NCBI RefSeq assembly: GCF_013390595.1
Contig: NZ_JACAWV010000023.1
Span: forward strand, 62,001-126,000
Source: Rhizobium sp. RM
Lineage (GTDB): Bacteria > Pseudomonadota > Alphaproteobacteria > Rhizobiales > Rhizobiaceae
Reading direction: 5' to 3'
DNA: 64,000 nucleotides
Numbering within the stretch: the first letter of the stretch is position 1; each line of letters begins with the position of its first letter. The position numbers and the translations under genes were made by a program. This document shows, piece by piece, positions 44,781 through 55,239 of this stretch. The notes below the pieces were generated by a model. That model was not told the DNA's origin. It saw only the letters and a list, made by a program, of their open reading frames with translations, and searched no databases.

Positions 44781-47551
44781 GACGCCTGCTTCCTCAAAAG
44801 TGCGGCTCCGGCAACAAGCAGGACCGGCACGGCAATCAGCAGGGGCACGAAGGACCCGTATAGTCCGGCAAAATCAAGTGCCTTCGAGAAAGTGCCGCGT
44901 GAAATCGTCATGAAGTAGGTCGCGGGATAGATCTCGCCGATAACAGCGCCAGCTCCGCGCAATGACGAGACGGGATCTATCATGCCGGAATACTGGGTCG
45001 CAGGGATCAGTGTCAGAAGTGCAGTCCCGAAGATCGCGGCAATCTGGCTCTTCATGAACGACGACATGACGAGACCGATCGATGTGGCGATGATGACGAA
45101 GAGCAGCGCCCCTGTCGCATAGGCGAGATAGCTTCCAGTAAACGGTACCCGGAAAATAAAGATCGCAAAGGCCGTCAAAAGCAGGAAGTTCAGCATGCCG
45201 AGAGCGACATATGGTAGCTGCTTGCCGATCAGAAACTCCAGTCGCGTCGTTGGCGTGACGTACAAATTGACGATCGACCCCAGTTCCTTCTCGCGTACAA
45301 CGCTCAATGCCGACAACATGGCCGGAATGAGCATGAGGAGGAGCGGAATGACTGCCGGCACCATGGCCACCAGGCTCTTCACATCAGGATTATATCGGTA
45401 GCGAGTTTCGATGCTGAAGGAATTCTGTGTCGCAGCACTACCATAAAGTTCAGTCGCTTTGCGCGTCAGCCACCCTTGGTGCATTCCCTGAACGTAACCG
45501 CGCACGGTCTCCGCGCGTTGCGGCATGGCGCCATCGATCCACGCCCCGACTTCAACCGTTTTGCCACGCAAAACGTCACGCCCGAAACCAGGCGGAATTT
45601 CAATGGCTAGGCTCAGTTCACCATCGCGCATTCGCCGGTCCATATCGGCATAGTCACGAATTGGCTCTTTCTCGATGAAGTACCGGGAACCGGCGATATC
45701 CAGGACATAATCTCGACTGATCGTGGAATCATCGCGGTCCAGAACAGCAAAGGTCAAATCCTCGACATCGAGGTTGATGCCGTAGCCAATAACAAACATC
45801 AGGATCACGCTGCCAAGGACGGCAAGTGTGCCGCGGATCGGGTCGCGTTGGAGTTCCAGAGCCTCGCGACGGGTATAGCTGAACATCCGCCTGAAATCGA
45901 AAAACCGCTTTTTTGAAGGGGGTGCGTGGGTTGTCTGGACAACGGCGACTGGAGGCGCGGCAGCGGCGTCCGTTTTCGTGATGCCCGAAGCATCTTCAAG
46001 ATAGGCGATAAATGCGTCTTCGAGCGTCGCTGCATTGCGGCTTTTCGTGATCCCTTCCGGGGTATCACTAATCAGCACCTTGCCGGCATGCATCAACGAA
46101 ATGCGGTCACACCGTTCCGCCTCGTTCATGAAATGGGTCGAGATGAAGATCGTCACATTGTCGTTGCGGGACAGCTCGGCAAGGATTTGCCAGAAACCGT
46201 CGCGCGCCACCGGATCGACGCCCGACGTCGGCTCGTCAAGGATCAGGATGTCGGGAGAGTGGATCATGGCAACAGCAAGAGACAATCTCTGGCGGATCCC
46301 GAGTGGCAGGTCATCCGGAAGATTTTCCATGACGTCACCGAGATCAAAGCGCTTCGCCATCTCCTCTATGCGGGGCCCAATGGTTTTTTCCGGCAACTTG
46401 AAAAGTCGCGCATGCAGATCGAGGTTTTGACGTACCGTTAGCTCTGAGTAGAGTGAAAATGCCTGACTCATGTAGCCGACGCGGTGGCGGATCGCCATGT
46501 CGCTGGCATCTACGGTGTGGCCGAACAGCTTCGCTTCGCCCTCGCTGGCGGCAAGCAATCCCGTTAGCATCTTCATGGTGGTGGATTTGCCGCAGCCATT
46601 CGAGCCAAGAAAGCCGAATATCTCGCCGCGCGGGATTTTGAAGCTGACATTGTCGACCGCTGTAAAATCCCCGAAACGCATGCTCAAATGCGAGGCTTCA
46701 ATCGCATAATCGCCGTCATCTGACGCCTGGCGCGGTGCAATATGCACCTCCTGGTACCCCTGTCGCTTCGTCTCTGGCAGAAGGGCAATAAATGCTGCGT
46801 CGAGATTGGCGGCCGACGTGCGCTTGAGGAGTTCGTCTGGCGAACCCGTAGCCAGGATTTTGCCCGCATCCATCGCGACAAGCCAATCGAAGCCGGCGGC
46901 TTCCTCCATGTAGGCGGTGGCGACAATCACGCTCATGCCTGGGCGACCAGCGCGAATTGTGTCGATCAATTCCCAGAATTGCCGGCGCGAGAGCGGGTCG
47001 ACACCTGTCGTCGGTTCGTCGAGGATCAGAAGGTCCGGATCGTGGATCAGGGCACAGCAAAGACCGAGCTTCTGTTTCATGCCGCCAGAAAGTTTCATGG
47101 CTGGCCTGTCGGCGAACGGTTCAAGTCCGGTACTTTTCAGAAGATCGGCAATACGCGCCTGGCGCTCCTTGCCGTCCTGGCCAAAAAGCCGGCCGAAGAA
47201 GTCAATATTTTCGAACACCGACAATGTTGGATAGAGGTTCTTTCCAAGGCCCTGCGGCATGTAAGCAATGCGTGGGCAGGTATCTTCGCGGTGGCGGGCG
47301 CTCGACATATCACCGCCCAGCACCTCAACCTTACCGGCTTGGATAGCCCTCGCACCCGACACCAACGACAGAAGAGACGATTTTCCAACGCCATCGGGAC
47401 CGATCAGGCCAATCATGCGTCCGGCTGGAATTTCGACGGAAATGCTGTCGAGCGCCACTGTATTCTTGAAGGCCAGCCGCACACCACTCAGTCGCGCGAC
47501 CGGTTCAATTTCCATTTTCGCTTCCAAACGCTCAGCCATGGCGGAAACCAT
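44777..47551 (-). CDS. Fused ABC exporter: two ATPases plus ABC-2 permease (RbbA-like)
   Basis: About 924 aa. ATPase 1 (about 15-250: Walker [10 protein letters not shown], signature [24 protein letters not shown]), ATPase 2 (about 280-510: [36 protein letters not shown]) and an ABC-2 membrane domain (about 560-925: [18 protein letters not shown]). The second signature is degenerate (LPLGIRQRL). Same domain order as E. coli RbbA/YhhH. ATG at 47551 shares a base with the HlyD stop; GTG at 47554 and ATG at 47539 are alternatives. Confidence 0.88.
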   Translation of the reverse strand: MVSAMAERLEAKMEIEPVARLSGVRLAFKNTVALDSISVEIPAGRMIGLIGPDGVGKSSLLSLVSGARAIQAGKVEVLGGDMSSARHREDTCPRIAYMPQGLGKNLYPTLSVFENIDFFGRLFGQDGKERQARIADLLKSTGLEPFADRPAMKLSGGMKQKLGLCCALIHDPDLLILDEPTTGVDPLSRRQFWELIDTIRAGRPGMSVIVATAYMEEAAGFDWLVAMDAGKILATGSPDELLKRTSAANLDAAFIALLPETKRQGYQEVHIAPRQASDDGDYAIEASHLSMRFGDFTAVDNVSFKIPRGEIFGFLGSNGCGKSTTMKMLTGLLAASEGEAKLFGHTVDASDMAIRHRVGYMSQAFSLYSELTVRQNLDLHARLFKLPEKTIGPRIEEMAKRFDLGDVMENLPDDLPLGIRQRLSLAVAMIHSPDILILDEPTSGVDPVARDGFWQILAELSRNDNVTIFISTHFMNEAERCDRISLMHAGKVLISDTPEGITKSRNAATLEDAFIAYLEDASGITKTDAAAAPPVAVVQTTHAPPSKKRFFDFRRMFSYTRREALELQRDPIRGTLAVLGSVILMFVIGYGINLDVEDLTFAVLDRDDSTISRDYVLDIAGSRYFIEKEPIRDYADMDRRMRDGELSLAIEIPPGFGRDVLRGKTVEVGAWIDGAMPQRAETVRGYVQGMHQGWLTRKATELYGSAATQNSFSIETRYRYNPDVKSLVAMVPAVIPLLLMLIPAMLSALSVVREKELGSIVNLYVTPTTRLEFLIGKQLPYVALGMLNFLLLTAFAIFIFRVPFTGSYLAYATGALLFVIIATSIGLVMSSFMKSQIAAIFGTALLTLIPATQYSGMIDPVSSLRGAGAVIGEIYPATYFMTISRGTFSKALDFAGLYGSFVPLLIAVPVLLVAGAALLRKQAS

Positions 47552-48615
47552 CACTTGACGAGGTTGCGTTCAAGGTTCTCCGGCCAGGCGGCATTCGGAT
47601 CAAGCCGGACGTAAGCCATGCCAGGCAGACCTGTTTTCACGTACTGGATATATTTCTGCAGCAGTTCCAGGGGAATCTGGGCACGGACGCGGAACGTCAG
47701 TTTCTGGCGCTCCTCCTCGGTTTCGACCGTTTTTGGTGTGAATTGCGCGACATCCGCCACGAAAGACACCTTGGCCGGGATCGTGTATTGCGGCGCGGCA
47801 TCCAGAATGAGGCGAACATCGGAACCGATCGATGTCCGACCAGCCTCCGCTGTCGGGAGGAAGAACGTCATGTAGACATCGCCGAGGTCGACAAGATTGA
47901 GGACCCGCCCGCCGGCCGAAAGAACCTCGCCGGGCTGCGCGATCCGGTACTGGACGCGGCCATCACGCGGCGAGACCAGCGTAGCATCCTTGATATCTGT
48001 CTCAATGCTTTCGATATCAGCCTGTGCGGCGTCAACGGCCGCCTCAGCATCGACAATCTGAGCCTTGGCTGCATTGATTGCGGCATCGGAGGCTGCAAGC
48101 GAGGCCTCTGCCGAGGCGAGCGTAGCACGTGCCGAGAGCTCGGCCGCCTCGTTATCATCGACAATCTGTTGCGAAACCGCATTACCGGTCAGCAACTGTC
48201 TGGAGCGCGTGTAAGTCTTTGAAGCAGAATCGAGCTGCGCCTTACGTTGCTCCACCACAGCCAAAGCTGATGTCTTCTCCGCTTCCCGCTGCGCAACAAG
48301 GCTATGGGCTGTATCGATCGCGATTTTCGCCCGGCGAAGCTGGGCTTCCGCCTGTCGTTTCTTGGCTTCGAGCTGGGCAGTATCCATTTGCGCCAAAACC
48401 TGACCGGCCTTGACGAAATCACCCTCGCGCACAACGATATCCTGAAGGCGTCCTGCAGTTTTCGTGGAGATGTCGATTTCGACTGCTTCGATACGGCCAT
48501 TGCTGGCAATGAAGCCGGAAGGTAATCCCTCACCTGTCAATTTTGACCAGGAAACATATGCGACGGCAGCAAGAACAAGAACTGCCAGACCAATGAGCAA
48601 GCCTTTTTTCGACAT
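47551..48615 (-). CDS. HlyD/YhiI-like membrane fusion protein
   Basis: 354 aa: N-terminal anchor ([18 protein letters not shown]), lipoyl half-motifs ([21 protein letters not shown] and [19 protein letters not shown]), and a long central coiled coil (about 80-210). Links the inner-membrane exporter to an outer-membrane channel such as TolC. First gene of the YhiI-RbbA-YhhJ-type operon; the substrate is unknown. Confidence 0.9.
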   Translation of the reverse strand: MSKKGLLIGLAVLVLAAVAYVSWSKLTGEGLPSGFIASNGRIEAVEIDISTKTAGRLQDIVVREGDFVKAGQVLAQMDTAQLEAKKRQAEAQLRRAKIAIDTAHSLVAQREAEKTSALAVVEQRKAQLDSASKTYTRSRQLLTGNAVSQQIVDDNEAAELSARATLASAEASLAASDAAINAAKAQIVDAEAAVDAAQADIESIETDIKDATLVSPRDGRVQYRIAQPGEVLSAGGRVLNLVDLGDVYMTFFLPTAEAGRTSIGSDVRLILDAAPQYTIPAKVSFVADVAQFTPKTVETEEERQKLTFRVRAQIPLELLQKYIQYVKTGLPGMAYVRLDPNAAWPENLERNLVK

Positions 48616-48810
48616 TCGTCTTCCCCAAAAACCCCTCGGAATTCAACCATAGTACGTTAAAATCCGAGAAGCCAGCCACCATAGCTTTTAAAATCCGCCT
48701 CCAATTCCTCATCCTTTTCATGGTGAGGAAGGTCCTTCGAATTTTGTCTAAGCCGTGTTCTGACGCATCACATTGACACAAGTCAAAATGGGCTGCGGTT
48801 TTTAAAAGTA

Positions 48811-49860
48811 TCAGACCGTGCTCGTGGAGGCCCTTTGAGACGGGCGCATCAGGTAATGACCGACACCCCAGACATTGCCGTTCTCATGACCGAACAATCC
48901 GGCCGTCGCAAAGAAGAACAGTCGCCACCGGCGGTTCCAGAGTACAGCGTCTTCGCCGTAGGTTTCATTCAGTATTGGCTCGATCTGCGCTGCTTTTCGA
49001 TCGAAATTCTCAAGCCAGTGCAGCGCTGTGCGTTGATAGTGGACACCAGACCAGCGCCACTCTTCCTCGACGCGAAAGAGATCGCCAAACCGGCGCGGCA
49101 GATCGAAAGCGGGCATGATACCGCCTGTGAAAAAGTGGCGAGCGATCCAGTCTGCGGGATTGTTATGGTCGAACCGGTAGGACCGATTTCTATGGTTGAA
49201 TACGTGAAGGAAGAACTTGCCCTCCGGCTTCAGCCAGCCATGGACCCGTTCGAACAACGCCCGCCAGTTCGACATATGTTCGAACATCTCGACTGAGACG
49301 ACCCGATCGAATTTTCCCTCTGTTGCAAAGTCATTCATATCGGCCGTCACCACGGAAAGATTTGACAGCCCGCGTGCCGCGGCGAGGTCGAGGATGTATC
49401 GACGCTGAGATTTGGAATTCGACACAGATGTGATACGCGCATTTGGATAGCGGGCAGCCATGTAAAGCGACAGCGAGCCCCATCCACACCCAAGCTCCAG
49501 GATATCCATGCCGTCAGCGAGACCGGCGTGATCCACGGTCTCTGCCAGTGCCGCAATTTCAGCTCCGTCAAGGCTGGTGGTCTCATCGGCATAGAAGCAG
49601 CAGGAATATTTGCGATGCGTGCCGAGTACTAGCGAAAAGAACTCCGGCGGGACCTCGTAATGCTGCCGGTTCGCGTCATTGGTATGGGTCGCGACAGGAA
49701 AGCCTGCCATGCCGACAACAAAAGCAGCTTCGGCTTCGGGAGAAATACGGGCAAGCCTTCGCTTCGTTCTTGCACAGAGATAATCTATTCCGGCAAGGGT
49801 CACGCTATCACTTAAGGGGGCGCGTTCAGCAGCGTTGATGGCAAAAGCAAGCATGTTCAT
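48811..49860 (-). CDS. SAM-dependent methyltransferase, cyclopropane-fatty-acid-synthase-like
   Basis: 349 aa. SAM motif LELGCGWGSL (about 121-130), NDANRQHYEVPPEFF lipid-binding approach, VSVEMFEHM and HHF-type residues HVFNHRNRSYRF. It lacks the N-terminal domain of classical Cfa and shares only part of the sequence of the second CFA-type enzyme at 53015, so it probably makes a different methylated or cyclised acyl chain. Coupled to the DUF1295 gene by ATGA. Confidence 0.83.
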   Translation of the reverse strand: MNMLAFAINAAERAPLSDSVTLAGIDYLCARTKRRLARISPEAEAAFVVGMAGFPVATHTNDANRQHYEVPPEFFSLVLGTHRKYSCCFYADETTSLDGAEIAALAETVDHAGLADGMDILELGCGWGSLSLYMAARYPNARITSVSNSKSQRRYILDLAAARGLSNLSVVTADMNDFATEGKFDRVVSVEMFEHMSNWRALFERVHGWLKPEGKFFLHVFNHRNRSYRFDHNNPADWIARHFFTGGIMPAFDLPRRFGDLFRVEEEWRWSGVHYQRTALHWLENFDRKAAQIEPILNETYGEDAVLWNRRWRLFFFATAGLFGHENGNVWGVGHYLMRPSQRASTSTV

Positions 49861-50648
49861 GGACGACCTCCGGTCTTGCGTGGTCCAGGGAAAAAGGCAT
49901 TCACACGACTTTGCAGGTCACGGAACCTGGTGCCGCGGGATTTCAGCATATGCTCCTCCAGAGGCGGGATGCCGGAAACATGGACCAGCAGCCAGTACAT
50001 CATCAAAGGAGCGGCGAGCGAAAGCCATGACAACGGCTGAGCACCGACTGCCAGAAGCGGTAAACTGCACCAGAACAACCATTCAAAAAAGTAGTTTGGA
50101 TGTCGGGAATACCGCCAGAAGCCAGTCTCGCATATCTCGGTTTTTGCCTGCGGTGTTTTCTTGAAAGCCGATAGCTGGGCATCGGATGAAGCTTCGCCGG
50201 CCACTGCGAATGCTCCGATCAGCAGCGCGGTGATATCGATGAGCCGCGGAAATGCAGCTGTGTTTGAAGCAGCGAGGTAGACCGCAAGAACCAGAACGAA
50301 GGCAGCCAGCGCCTGCACCTGCAGGAAAAAGAAGAGCCGCATGCTAGCTTTCTCGCCCCACTCCTCCAGCAAACGTGCATAACGTGGATCTTCGCCACCG
50401 CCGCTGGTGCGCGTGCCGATGTGACTTGCGAGCCTTAAGGACCAGGCGATCACGAGCGCAAGAACAGCGAAATTTCGCCAGTCCGCACCTTCTGCAAGAA
50501 CAGCAGCCACAGCACCTGCAAAACCGACACCGGCAGACCAGATTGTGTCAATCCAACCGCTTGCGCCTGTGATCCGTTGAACCGCGAATGCCGCCGCCAT
50601 GAGGAGCGACAGGAATATCGCGAGAGATGCCAGTACCTGCCAATCCAT
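49857..50648 (-). CDS. DUF1295 membrane protein (steroid-reductase-like)
   Basis: 263 aa, six or seven membrane segments, with the family motif GFWRYSRHPNYFFEWLFW. Relatives are steroid 5-alpha-reductase and isoprenylcysteine methyltransferase-like enzymes acting on membrane lipids. First gene of the minus-strand lipid operon, divergent from the amine-oxidase operon. Confidence 0.87.
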   Translation of the reverse strand: MDWQVLASLAIFLSLLMAAAFAVQRITGASGWIDTIWSAGVGFAGAVAAVLAEGADWRNFAVLALVIAWSLRLASHIGTRTSGGGEDPRYARLLEEWGEKASMRLFFFLQVQALAAFVLVLAVYLAASNTAAFPRLIDITALLIGAFAVAGEASSDAQLSAFKKTPQAKTEICETGFWRYSRHPNYFFEWLFWCSLPLLAVGAQPLSWLSLAAPLMMYWLLVHVSGIPPLEEHMLKSRGTRFRDLQSRVNAFFPGPRKTGGRP

Positions 50649-50839
50649 TCCTTCACCACTCTACTTGAGAGCATCCGATACCGCTCCTGGTGCAACACAT
50701 ACGGGAATGGGCGCTAACAGGTTTCAGGCAGCGCGAAAAAAAATCAAAAAACGTTCCGGCCCATGAAACTCATCAGACCAGTTCCTCGTAGTTGTTCTTG
50801 CATATGCGCAAACACTTTATGCGTGACCAAGAGGACCCC
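50649..50839. promoter_or_regulatory. Divergent promoter region of the lipid-modification operons
   Basis: 191 bp. Contains GGGAATGGGCGCTAAC (50703-50718), which closely resembles GGGATGGGAGCTTAC (55164-55178) upstream of the ECF sigma gene, a possible shared promoter element. An A-run at 50738-50756 may bend DNA. Exact -35/-10 positions not assigned. Confidence 0.35.
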
Positions 50840-52213
50840 ATGACCGAAACTGGAACGTCCGATCAGAAACGAGGCCTTAAAATAGCGGTCATCGGTACGG
50901 GTATCTCCGGCCTCTCTGCCGCGTGGCTGCTCTCCAAGCGTCACCAGGTGACGGTGTTTGAGGCCGCGAGCCGGATCGGCGGCCACAGCAACACTGTTGA
51001 TTTCGAAAGTGTGAGTGGCCCGGTTTCGGTCGACACAGGCTTCATTGTTTACAATGAGGTGACATATCCCAATCTGACGGCTCTTTTCAAAGAACTCGAC
51101 GTCCCAACGACGGCATCCAACATGTCCTTCGCCGTATCACTGAACGAAGGTGCGTTCGAATATGCTGGCGGAACCCGTTTTGGGCTCTTCGCACAAAAGA
51201 GCAATTTGCTGCGGCCACGGTTCTGGAACATGCTGGCAGATCTCTTGCGGTTTTACCGCGATGCCCCCGGCGACCTGCCAGAGATGGGCAATATGTCAAT
51301 CGACGAGTATCTCACACGCCATCGATATGGCTCTGCATTTCGTGATGATCATCTCTATCCGATGGCAGCTGCCATATGGTCTACACCTGCGATGGACGTC
51401 GGGCGCTACCCGGCAGCGCAGTTCGTGAAGTTCTGCCACAACCACGGCCTGCTTTTGCTGCGCAACCGCCCCCAGTGGCGCACTGTTACCGGTGGAAGTC
51501 GCGAGTATGTCAGACGCATCACCACGGGTTTTAGTGACAGGATTCGGCTTTCGACCCGCGTGACGGAGATCCGCCGGACACCGGATGGTATTGCGATAAC
51601 AGACGGTTTCGGACGAAGACATCAATTCGACGACGTGGTGATCGCAACCCATGCGGACCAGGCGCTTGAGATGCTGTCGGATGCCACACACGCCGAAAAG
51701 AACATTCTTGGGGCCTTCAGCTACACAAAAAACCGCGCAGTTCTGCACACGGACGCGGAACTGATGCCCAAACGGCGGGCCGCGTGGTCGAGTTGGAATT
51801 ACGTCACCCATACGAACAACACCAACCGCCAGCCGACCATCACCTACTGGATGAACAGGCTCCAACCTCTGGGCCACGCGCCCGAGACGTTCGTCACACT
51901 CAACCCCGTTCGCGAACCCTCGGCGCAGAGCGTCGTTTGCGAAGAGATTTACGATCATCCCGTATTCGATGAACACACCGAGCGCGCACAACGTCATTTG
52001 TGGGCTCTTCAGGGCTACCGGAACACGTGGTTCTGCGGCGCGTATTTCGGTTCCGGTTTTCATGAAGATGGCATTCAGGCAGGTCTTGCCGTCGCTGAAG
52101 ACCTTGGCGGCGTCAGACGCCCCTGGCAGGTCGCAAACGAAAGCAGCCGCATTGTCCGGCATCCCATTGCTGGAAGGCCAAACCGCGAGGAATGGATGGA
52201 GGCACCGGCATGA
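50840..52213 (+). CDS. FAD/NAD(P)-binding amine-oxidase-type protein
   Basis: 457 aa from the ATG at 50840 (AAGAGGA in front; earlier ATGs lack a site). N-terminal dinucleotide fold IAVIGTGISGLSAAWLL, then EAASRIGGHSNTVDF, and a C-terminal FAD-binding end (WFCGAYFGSGFHEDGIQAGLAVAEDLG). Related to phytoene-desaturase-like flavoproteins; in other bacteria it clusters with DUF1365 and CFA synthase under ECF control. First gene of a plus-strand operon to 56495. Confidence 0.87.
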   Translation: MTETGTSDQKRGLKIAVIGTGISGLSAAWLLSKRHQVTVFEAASRIGGHSNTVDFESVSGPVSVDTGFIVYNEVTYPNLTALFKELDVPTTASNMSFAVSLNEGAFEYAGGTRFGLFAQKSNLLRPRFWNMLADLLRFYRDAPGDLPEMGNMSIDEYLTRHRYGSAFRDDHLYPMAAAIWSTPAMDVGRYPAAQFVKFCHNHGLLLLRNRPQWRTVTGGSREYVRRITTGFSDRIRLSTRVTEIRRTPDGIAITDGFGRRHQFDDVVIATHADQALEMLSDATHAEKNILGAFSYTKNRAVLHTDAELMPKRRAAWSSWNYVTHTNNTNRQPTITYWMNRLQPLGHAPETFVTLNPVREPSAQSVVCEEIYDHPVFDEHTERAQRHLWALQGYRNTWFCGAYFGSGFHEDGIQAGLAVAEDLGGVRRPWQVANESSRIVRHPIAGRPNREEWMEAPA

Positions 52214-53028
52214 GCGAGCCCCTCGCCTCAGCGATTTTTCCAGGACATGTCACGCATGTGCGGTTCAAACCCAGGGAACACCGGCTTAGCTACCGGATTT
52301 ACTCGCTTCTTATCGACCTCGATGAACTGGGCACACTCAACAGGCGTTTGAGGCTGTTCTCGGTTGACCGTTTCAATCTGTTTTCGTTCTTCCCTAGAGA
52401 TCGAGGCGACAGAAGTGGCGATGACCTGCGCGGGCAGATCGAAAATGCAATGAAAGCGGCGGGTATTGAGCCAGACGGCGGACCGATCAGATTGCTGACC
52501 ATGCCACGCCTCCTCGGCTGGTCTTTCAATCCACTTTCTGAGTTTTTCTGCTACAGGCGCGACGGTTCACTGGCCGCAATTTTATGGGAGGTCGACAACA
52601 CCTTCGGTGAGCGTCATTCCTACCTCATCCCGGTTGAGACAGCTAATGGCAACGACATCGTCCAACGCTGCGAAAAACGGTTTTATGTCTCTCCCTTCAT
52701 GGAGATGGATCTTCACTACACGTTTCATGTAAGCCCACCCGGTGAGACGCTTAAAATCCGTATCGACACCTTCGACGCTGAAGGAATTGTCCTGAGAGCG
52801 CGCCACCTAGCCCGCCGTGCGCCGCTGACAGATGGTGCTCTTTTGAGAGCGTTTTTCATGATCCCGTTTCTGACGCTAAAAGTCATCGGCGGCATTCACT
52901 GGGAAGCTTTGAAAATCTGGCTCAAAGGCGTGACGTTGAAGAAACGTCCTCCGCCTCCTCGAACCCCCATTTCCTTTATCCGCCCTTCACCAAACCAAAC
53001 CGAGGCCAAAATCCATGACCCCGTTTGA
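52210..53028 (+). CDS. DUF1365 protein
   Basis: 272 aa from the ATG at 52210, which overlaps the upstream stop (ATGA). Family signatures GHVTHVRFKPREHRLSYRIYS, MPRLLGWSFNPLSEFFCY and FYVSPFMEMDLHYTFH. Function unknown; nearly always beside CFA-type methyltransferases, and may act on the same membrane fatty acids. Confidence 0.88.
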   Translation: MSEPLASAIFPGHVTHVRFKPREHRLSYRIYSLLIDLDELGTLNRRLRLFSVDRFNLFSFFPRDRGDRSGDDLRGQIENAMKAAGIEPDGGPIRLLTMPRLLGWSFNPLSEFFCYRRDGSLAAILWEVDNTFGERHSYLIPVETANGNDIVQRCEKRFYVSPFMEMDLHYTFHVSPPGETLKIRIDTFDAEGIVLRARHLARRAPLTDGALLRAFFMIPFLTLKVIGGIHWEALKIWLKGVTLKKRPPPPRTPISFIRPSPNQTEAKIHDPV

Positions 53029-54295
53029 AAACCTGACTGAAATATCTGCTGCAAATCCAGGGAGCACACGGCCGATGGGCATGGGTGGCTGGTTGATGAA
53101 GCGGCTCTTGAACAGAATTACCACTGGAAGATTGCGTGTCATCTTGCCGGATGGAGCATCGGTGGAAAAATGCGGTGAAAAGTCGGGTCAGGAGGCCACC
53201 TTCATAATCCATCGCTGGCGCGCGCTGAGACGACTGGTGCTCAATGGTGATATCGGGTTCGCAGATGGTTACATAGCCGGCGACTGGACTACCCCTGACC
53301 TCACGGTCCTTATCCGTTTTGCCGCCCAAAATCGCCAAGCACTAAGCGGTTCAATGCGCGGCAGCCTGCCGATGCGCCTGGCAAACCGTCTCGCCCATAG
53401 TCTGAACGCCAACACCAAGAATGGCAGTAGGCGGAATATCGAAGCGCACTATGACCTCGGCAACGAGTTTTATCGCCAGTGGCTCGACCCCTCAATGCTC
53501 TACTCTTCTGCTTTTTTTGACGAGACCACATCGACGCTGGAAGATGCCCAGGCGAGCAAACTTCGGCGAATTACGGAAAAGCTTCACTTGTCCGGGGGCG
53601 AGACCATTCTTGAAATCGGTTGCGGATGGGGAGCGCTTGCGGCGCACCTGGCACGCGAACATGACGCGAAGGTCACCGGTATCACGCTTTCACCGTCACA
53701 ACTGGCTTTTGCGAACGATGCCGTTAAAAAAGCAGGTCAATCTGACCGCATTGATCTCAGGCTCCAGGACTATCGCGATACACATGGGCGTTTTGATCGC
53801 ATCGTCTCAATCGAAATGTTCGAGGCTGTCGGCGAAGCATACTGGCCGAGCTATTTCGAAACGCTGAAAAGGTGCCTGAAGCCTGGCGGTCGGGCGGTGC
53901 TGCAAGTGATTTCCATTGACGAAGATCGCTTTGAAACCTATCGGCGCAAGGCTGATTTCATCCAGCGCTACATTTTCCCTGGCGGCTTCCTCCCATCGCA
54001 GAACGCTATTGAGAAATCGGTCGAAAAATCCGGTCTAAAACTTTGTGAAAAAGAGCTTTTTGGGATTTCCTATGCACGAACTTTGGCTGAGTGGCGGCTG
54101 CGTTTTGATGCTAAATGGCAGACGATTGCGCTGCTAGGCTTCGATGATCGTTTCAAGCGTCTCTGGGACTATTATCTCTGCTACTGCGAAGCGGGTTTTG
54201 CAGAGGGAGCGATCGACGTCGGCTTTTACGTCATCGAGAACAGTGAGCGCTATCAGACTTCGTCAAGCATTGAGCATGAGAGAGGCGTGTCATGA
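53015..54295 (+). CDS. Cyclopropane-fatty-acid synthase-type methyltransferase
   Basis: 426 aa, the length of full Cfa proteins: N-terminal lipid-binding domain (about 1-130, FADGYIAGDWTTPDL) and SAM domain with LEIGCGWGALA (about 197-207), SIEMFEAVGEAYW and FIQRYIFPGGFLPS. Methylates double bonds of phospholipid acyl chains; members of this type also make methyl-branched and furan fatty-acid precursors. Overlaps DUF1365 by 14 bp. Confidence 0.9.
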   Translation: MTPFENLTEISAANPGSTRPMGMGGWLMKRLLNRITTGRLRVILPDGASVEKCGEKSGQEATFIIHRWRALRRLVLNGDIGFADGYIAGDWTTPDLTVLIRFAAQNRQALSGSMRGSLPMRLANRLAHSLNANTKNGSRRNIEAHYDLGNEFYRQWLDPSMLYSSAFFDETTSTLEDAQASKLRRITEKLHLSGGETILEIGCGWGALAAHLAREHDAKVTGITLSPSQLAFANDAVKKAGQSDRIDLRLQDYRDTHGRFDRIVSIEMFEAVGEAYWPSYFETLKRCLKPGGRAVLQVISIDEDRFETYRRKADFIQRYIFPGGFLPSQNAIEKSVEKSGLKLCEKELFGISYARTLAEWRLRFDAKWQTIALLGFDDRFKRLWDYYLCYCEAGFAEGAIDVGFYVIENSERYQTSSSIEHERGVS

Positions 54296-54669
54296 AACGC
54301 GTTATCGTGATGGGAACAGTTGCGATCCTGCTCGCGTCAGCCGCGACCAGCATCCATGCGAGTGAACTTGATGGAGATTGGGCGCGTGGCGATGGCAACG
54401 CCAAAGTCCGCATTGCTCCTTGCGGCGAAAATATCTGTGCCACCAACACCTGGATCAAGCCAGGAACGCCTCGTGAAAAAGCGGGCGACCAGCTCATTAT
54501 GGATATCAAGCCGGATGCCGGAGGCGGATATTCGGGAACTGCCTTCGATCCCCAGCGCGATAAATCCTACCGGCTATCCATCACCATTTCGGGAAGCAGC
54601 ATGACGACAAAAGGCTGCATTGTCGCAGGACTTCTTTGCAAAGGGATCAATTGGACACGGATCGACTGA
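54292..54669 (+). CDS. DUF2147 secreted protein
   Basis: 125 aa: signal peptide to IHAS, then DGDWARGDGNAKVRIAPCGENICATNTW and GKS-like end MTTKGCIVAGLLCKG, typical of the DUF2147 periplasmic family with four Cys. ATGA overlap with the CFA gene. Function unknown. Confidence 0.8.
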   Translation: MKRVIVMGTVAILLASAATSIHASELDGDWARGDGNAKVRIAPCGENICATNTWIKPGTPREKAGDQLIMDIKPDAGGGYSGTAFDPQRDKSYRLSITISGSSMTTKGCIVAGLLCKGINWTRID

Positions 54670-54685
54670 ACGAAGGAGGACAAGG

Positions 54686-55114
54686 ATGAAAACCGCTCTC
54701 GTATCTTACGTCTCGACACTCATCGCCTTTCTGGTGATCGATTTCATCTGGCTTAGTGCCATGGCATCAAGGCTATACCGCCCGGCGATCGGCGACCTTT
54801 TGGCTGACACCTTCAGGGTGGGTCCGGCGATCGCATTTTATTTGATCTACGCCGCAGGCCTTGCTTTTCTCGCGGTAAAACCGGCACTGGTTTCAGGGCA
54901 GTGGAATACTGCCTTGCTTTACGGCGCCATTGTCGGGTTCATGGCCTATGCCACGTATGATTTGACCAATCAGGCAACGCTGAAAAGCTGGTCAACGACA
55001 CTCACCATCGCTGATCTGGCATGGGGAACGTTTGTCTCGGCAGCAGCTGCAACGATTTCCTATCTCATCACCATGCGCCTGGCCGCTCCAGATACAACTC
55101 AGGCAGGTCTATGA
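54686..55114 (+). CDS. DUF2177 membrane protein
   Basis: 142 aa from the ATG at 54686 (GAAGGAGGA in front). Four membrane segments with FLVIDFIWLSAMASRLYRP and YATYDLTNQATLKSW, the DUF2177 core. Travels with ECF-controlled CFA operons. Confidence 0.86.
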   Translation: MKTALVSYVSTLIAFLVIDFIWLSAMASRLYRPAIGDLLADTFRVGPAIAFYLIYAAGLAFLAVKPALVSGQWNTALLYGAIVGFMAYATYDLTNQATLKSWSTTLTIADLAWGTFVSAAAATISYLITMRLAAPDTTQAGL

Positions 55115-55239
55115 TGATAGAGGCGCTCCCGCTTTCATGGCCATTGTCCCCTTTCACACGGAAGGGATGGGAGCTTACTTTTTCCTCAACCTTGCTTTCG
55201 CGCCGGAATGAATTCTATAAAGGAAAAACAGCAGGGTAT

